64,000 nt of DNA from [Eubacterium] cellulosolvens LD2006 (GTDB taxonomy: Bacteria; Bacillota; Clostridia; Lachnospirales; Lachnospiraceae). Shown here in pieces: positions 62,620 to 64,000 of the stretch (its first letter is position 1; each line of letters begins with the position of its first letter). The stretch is from the NCBI RefSeq assembly GCF_000621585.1, contig NZ_JHXY01000017.1:1-64000 (forward strand), in the 5' to 3' direction. The notes beneath the pieces are model-generated. The model saw only the letters and a program-made list of their open reading frames with translations, was not told the DNA's origin and searched no databases. Made by a program: the position numbers and the translations under genes.

Positions 62620-63513
62620 TTAAAAAAGATCCAGCATATTATCCAGATAGACTGCTTCCCTCACATGGATCTGATATTCCGGGCGCACCATGTAATACAG
62701 AAAGAATTCAAGCACGAGAGCACTGCCCAGTCCCCGCCCTTCAATCTTGAAGTTTGTGAACCCCATGGGAAGATATGTGTTCCGTATGTCCCCAACAGAC
62801 AGAAAGCCCGGATTTTCCATGGCTCGCGAGAACCGGTACCCCTCCGCGCCCCCGGGAGAAGAACAGGGAAAGTCCGGACAATCTTCGCCCAGATTCTGCC
62901 TGCTTACATTCTCATAGCATGCCTTCCGGTCTTTGCAGCCGAAGGCACAACACTCATTGCAGAGAAATTCTGTTTTTTCCTTGTATTCCGGAGACAGTTT
63001 TTCCAGTTGCTCCATCCTTTTATTCAATCGAAAATCGGGAACCACATAAGCAAATTCCTCCCGCTTCAGTTCTTCTTCAAAAGCCGGAAAAGACGTGAGA
63101 ACTTTCGTGGTAGATGAGACCAGATAGAGCTCCGGATAATTTTCTCTCAGGTACTGAAGCAGAAGTTCTGAGTGTATGATCACCCCGTTCTGCATATCCG
63201 CCCCTGAAGAAAAGAGTCTGCATAGTTCATTGCAGCGCTCATCCTTCAGATGTTCCTCCCGAAGAAGAGAGTTACTGAACGTCAGACTGGCAGAAATCCC
63301 GTACTCCTTCAAAAGAGCCAGGACTTCCCGGGGATTGTCCTCCCCGCACTCAATCCGGCCGCCTCCCCAGATACAATCCGGCGGGGCTCCGTATACGGAG
63401 CCAATGTCACACCACGAGTAGAAGTACTCCGGGTGTGAGCGGTACAGCGGAAGAAAAATCCTGTACAGTTCGTAAAATTCAAACAGGCCGGGCAGATGAT
63501 AATGTGCGGTCAA
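62620..63513 (-). CDS. Peptidase U32-like cysteine-rich protein
   Basis: A 297-residue cytosolic protein. It resembles the U32 group (RlhA/TrhP/UbiU-like) in its TIM-barrel-like run of strands (SASLTFSNSLL, LYLVSSTTKVLTSF, AYVVPDFRLNK) and above all in TNFKIEGRGL, the U32 signature KIEGR. A cysteine cluster (CNECCAFGCKDRKAC, then CPDFPC) could bind an iron-sulfur cluster, as the four cysteines of U32 proteins do, though the spacing differs. U32 relatives modify RNA or ubiquinone, or act with proteases. I use the TTG at 63513 because GGGAGG lies 8 nt upstream; a GTG at 63522 is closer to the site than usual. The neighbours give no hint. Confidence 0.6.
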   Translation of the reverse strand: MTAHYHLPGLFEFYELYRIFLPLYRSHPEYFYSWCDIGSVYGAPPDCIWGGGRIECGEDNPREVLALLKEYGISASLTFSNSLLREEHLKDERCNELCRLFSSGADMQNGVIIHSELLLQYLRENYPELYLVSSTTKVLTSFPAFEEELKREEFAYVVPDFRLNKRMEQLEKLSPEYKEKTEFLCNECCAFGCKDRKACYENVSRQNLGEDCPDFPCSSPGGAEGYRFSRAMENPGFLSVGDIRNTYLPMGFTNFKIEGRGLGSALVLEFFLYYMVRPEYQIHVREAVYLDNMLDLF

Positions 63514-63555
63514 CGCCTGCACCTCCCTTCGTAGTTTCCAGACTGACTAACGGTA

Positions 63556-64000
63556 TCATTGTACAATTTCTCTGCTATTCAGCACCACCCGGATCCTTGT
63601 TCCGAGTCCCTCTCTGGAGAGAACCCGGAAATGTCCCCGGTGTTTGTCCACGATCCATTTGGCAATGGACAGTCCAAGTCCGGTTCCGTTGTAAGACCGG
63701 ACTTCATCTGAGCGGTAGAACCGCTCAAACATATGCATCACATCCGCTTCTTTCATACCGATTCCCGTATCCTGTACCTGAAGATAAGGATTGCGGTTCT
63801 CATCATATCCAAGAGACAGAATGATCTCGTCTTTTTCTTTTGTATACTTGGCCGCGTTGTCTACCAGAATCCGGATGGCCTGTTTAAGCATCGTGGGATC
63901 CGCCCAGACTCTGATGGCAGTTTCTATCTGACGGAACCGGTAGATATGATTCTCATCTATCATCAGGGATTCCTCATAAATCTCCTGCATCAATTCATTG
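63556..64000 (-). CDS. Sensor histidine kinase, C-terminal part (5' end outside window)
   Basis: The last 147 residues of a histidine kinase: the ATP-binding domain with N-box DNAAKYT, G1 box DTGIGM, F-box FERFYRSDE and G2 box GTGLGLSIAKWIVDKHRG. The phosphorylated histidine and sensor region lie beyond the window edge, and the frame is open to base 64000. This is a typical OmpR-partner (HPK1-like) kinase. The response regulator is presumably upstream, outside the window. Confidence 0.93.
   Translation of the reverse strand, partial: NELMQEIYEESLMIDENHIYRFRQIETAIRVWADPTMLKQAIRILVDNAAKYTKEKDEIILSLGYDENRNPYLQVQDTGIGMKEADVMHMFERFYRSDEVRSYNGTGLGLSIAKWIVDKHRGHFRVLSREGLGTRIRVVLNSREIVQ

Overview
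The window looks like a chromosomal segment of a Gram-positive, low-to-medium GC gut or rumen Clostridium relative, most probably a Lachnospiraceae. The signs are strong AGGAGG-type ribosome binding sites, a secreted GH10 xylanase with Thr-Pro linkers, an HPr-like protein, CnaB-type surface protein architecture, EpsG-type polysaccharide genes and PBECR4/AbiE/AlbA_2 accessory genes. No rRNA, tRNA or CRISPR array was seen.

Region 1 (1-7.3 kb) is a mosaic. It holds the end of a lipase gene, the 3' end of a degenerate group II intron, a PBECR4-type nuclease gene, and a glycerate-use module (GntP permease and glycerate kinase, divergent from a CdaR regulator). The glycerate module lies between two direct 1,375-bp copies of a flippase gene segment. 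Region 2 (7.3-23.8 kb) is a minus-strand exopolysaccharide/capsule locus. Read in transcription order it runs: PglE-like aminotransferase, PglC-like initiating sugar transferase, two PglD/NeuD-like acetyltransferases, two GT4 enzymes, a GT2, a truncated repeat of the GT4 pair, an EpsG-type polymerase, two more glycosyltransferases, a TupA-type ATP-grasp protein, an acyltransferase and a Wzx flippase. The locus is visibly remodelled: five genes or remnants carry poly-G/C tracts of 7-9, and nearly every truncated gene ends at a copy of a short motif, GGTACCTGACACC.

Region 3 (24-32.4 kb) is accessory. It has a transposase remnant, two AlbA_2-type regulators (one behind eight CTTCAA boxes at 11-12 bp spacing), an AbiEi antitoxin whose AbiEii toxin is internally deleted, an HPr-like gene and the xylanase. 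Region 4 (32.4-47.4 kb) holds a giant ABC exporter, a 1,235-residue surface protein that looks like two fused surface proteins, and a nickel-handling cluster. That cluster comprises two overlapping hypB genes behind a FadR-type GntR regulator, hypA, and a large iron-sulfur flavoprotein. A perfect GntR-type palindrome sits just upstream of the flavoprotein gene.

Region 5 (47.4-64 kb) has an SDR reductase, GT2/GT-C glycosyltransferases, a chemoreceptor, an FtsX-type ABC system, a broken Xer recombinase next to surE, a lipoprotein, a second initiating sugar transferase, a U32-like cysteine-rich protein and the end of a sensor kinase. Several intergenic repeat families recur across regions 4 and 5, including palindromes whose arms differ in sequence but keep their pairing.
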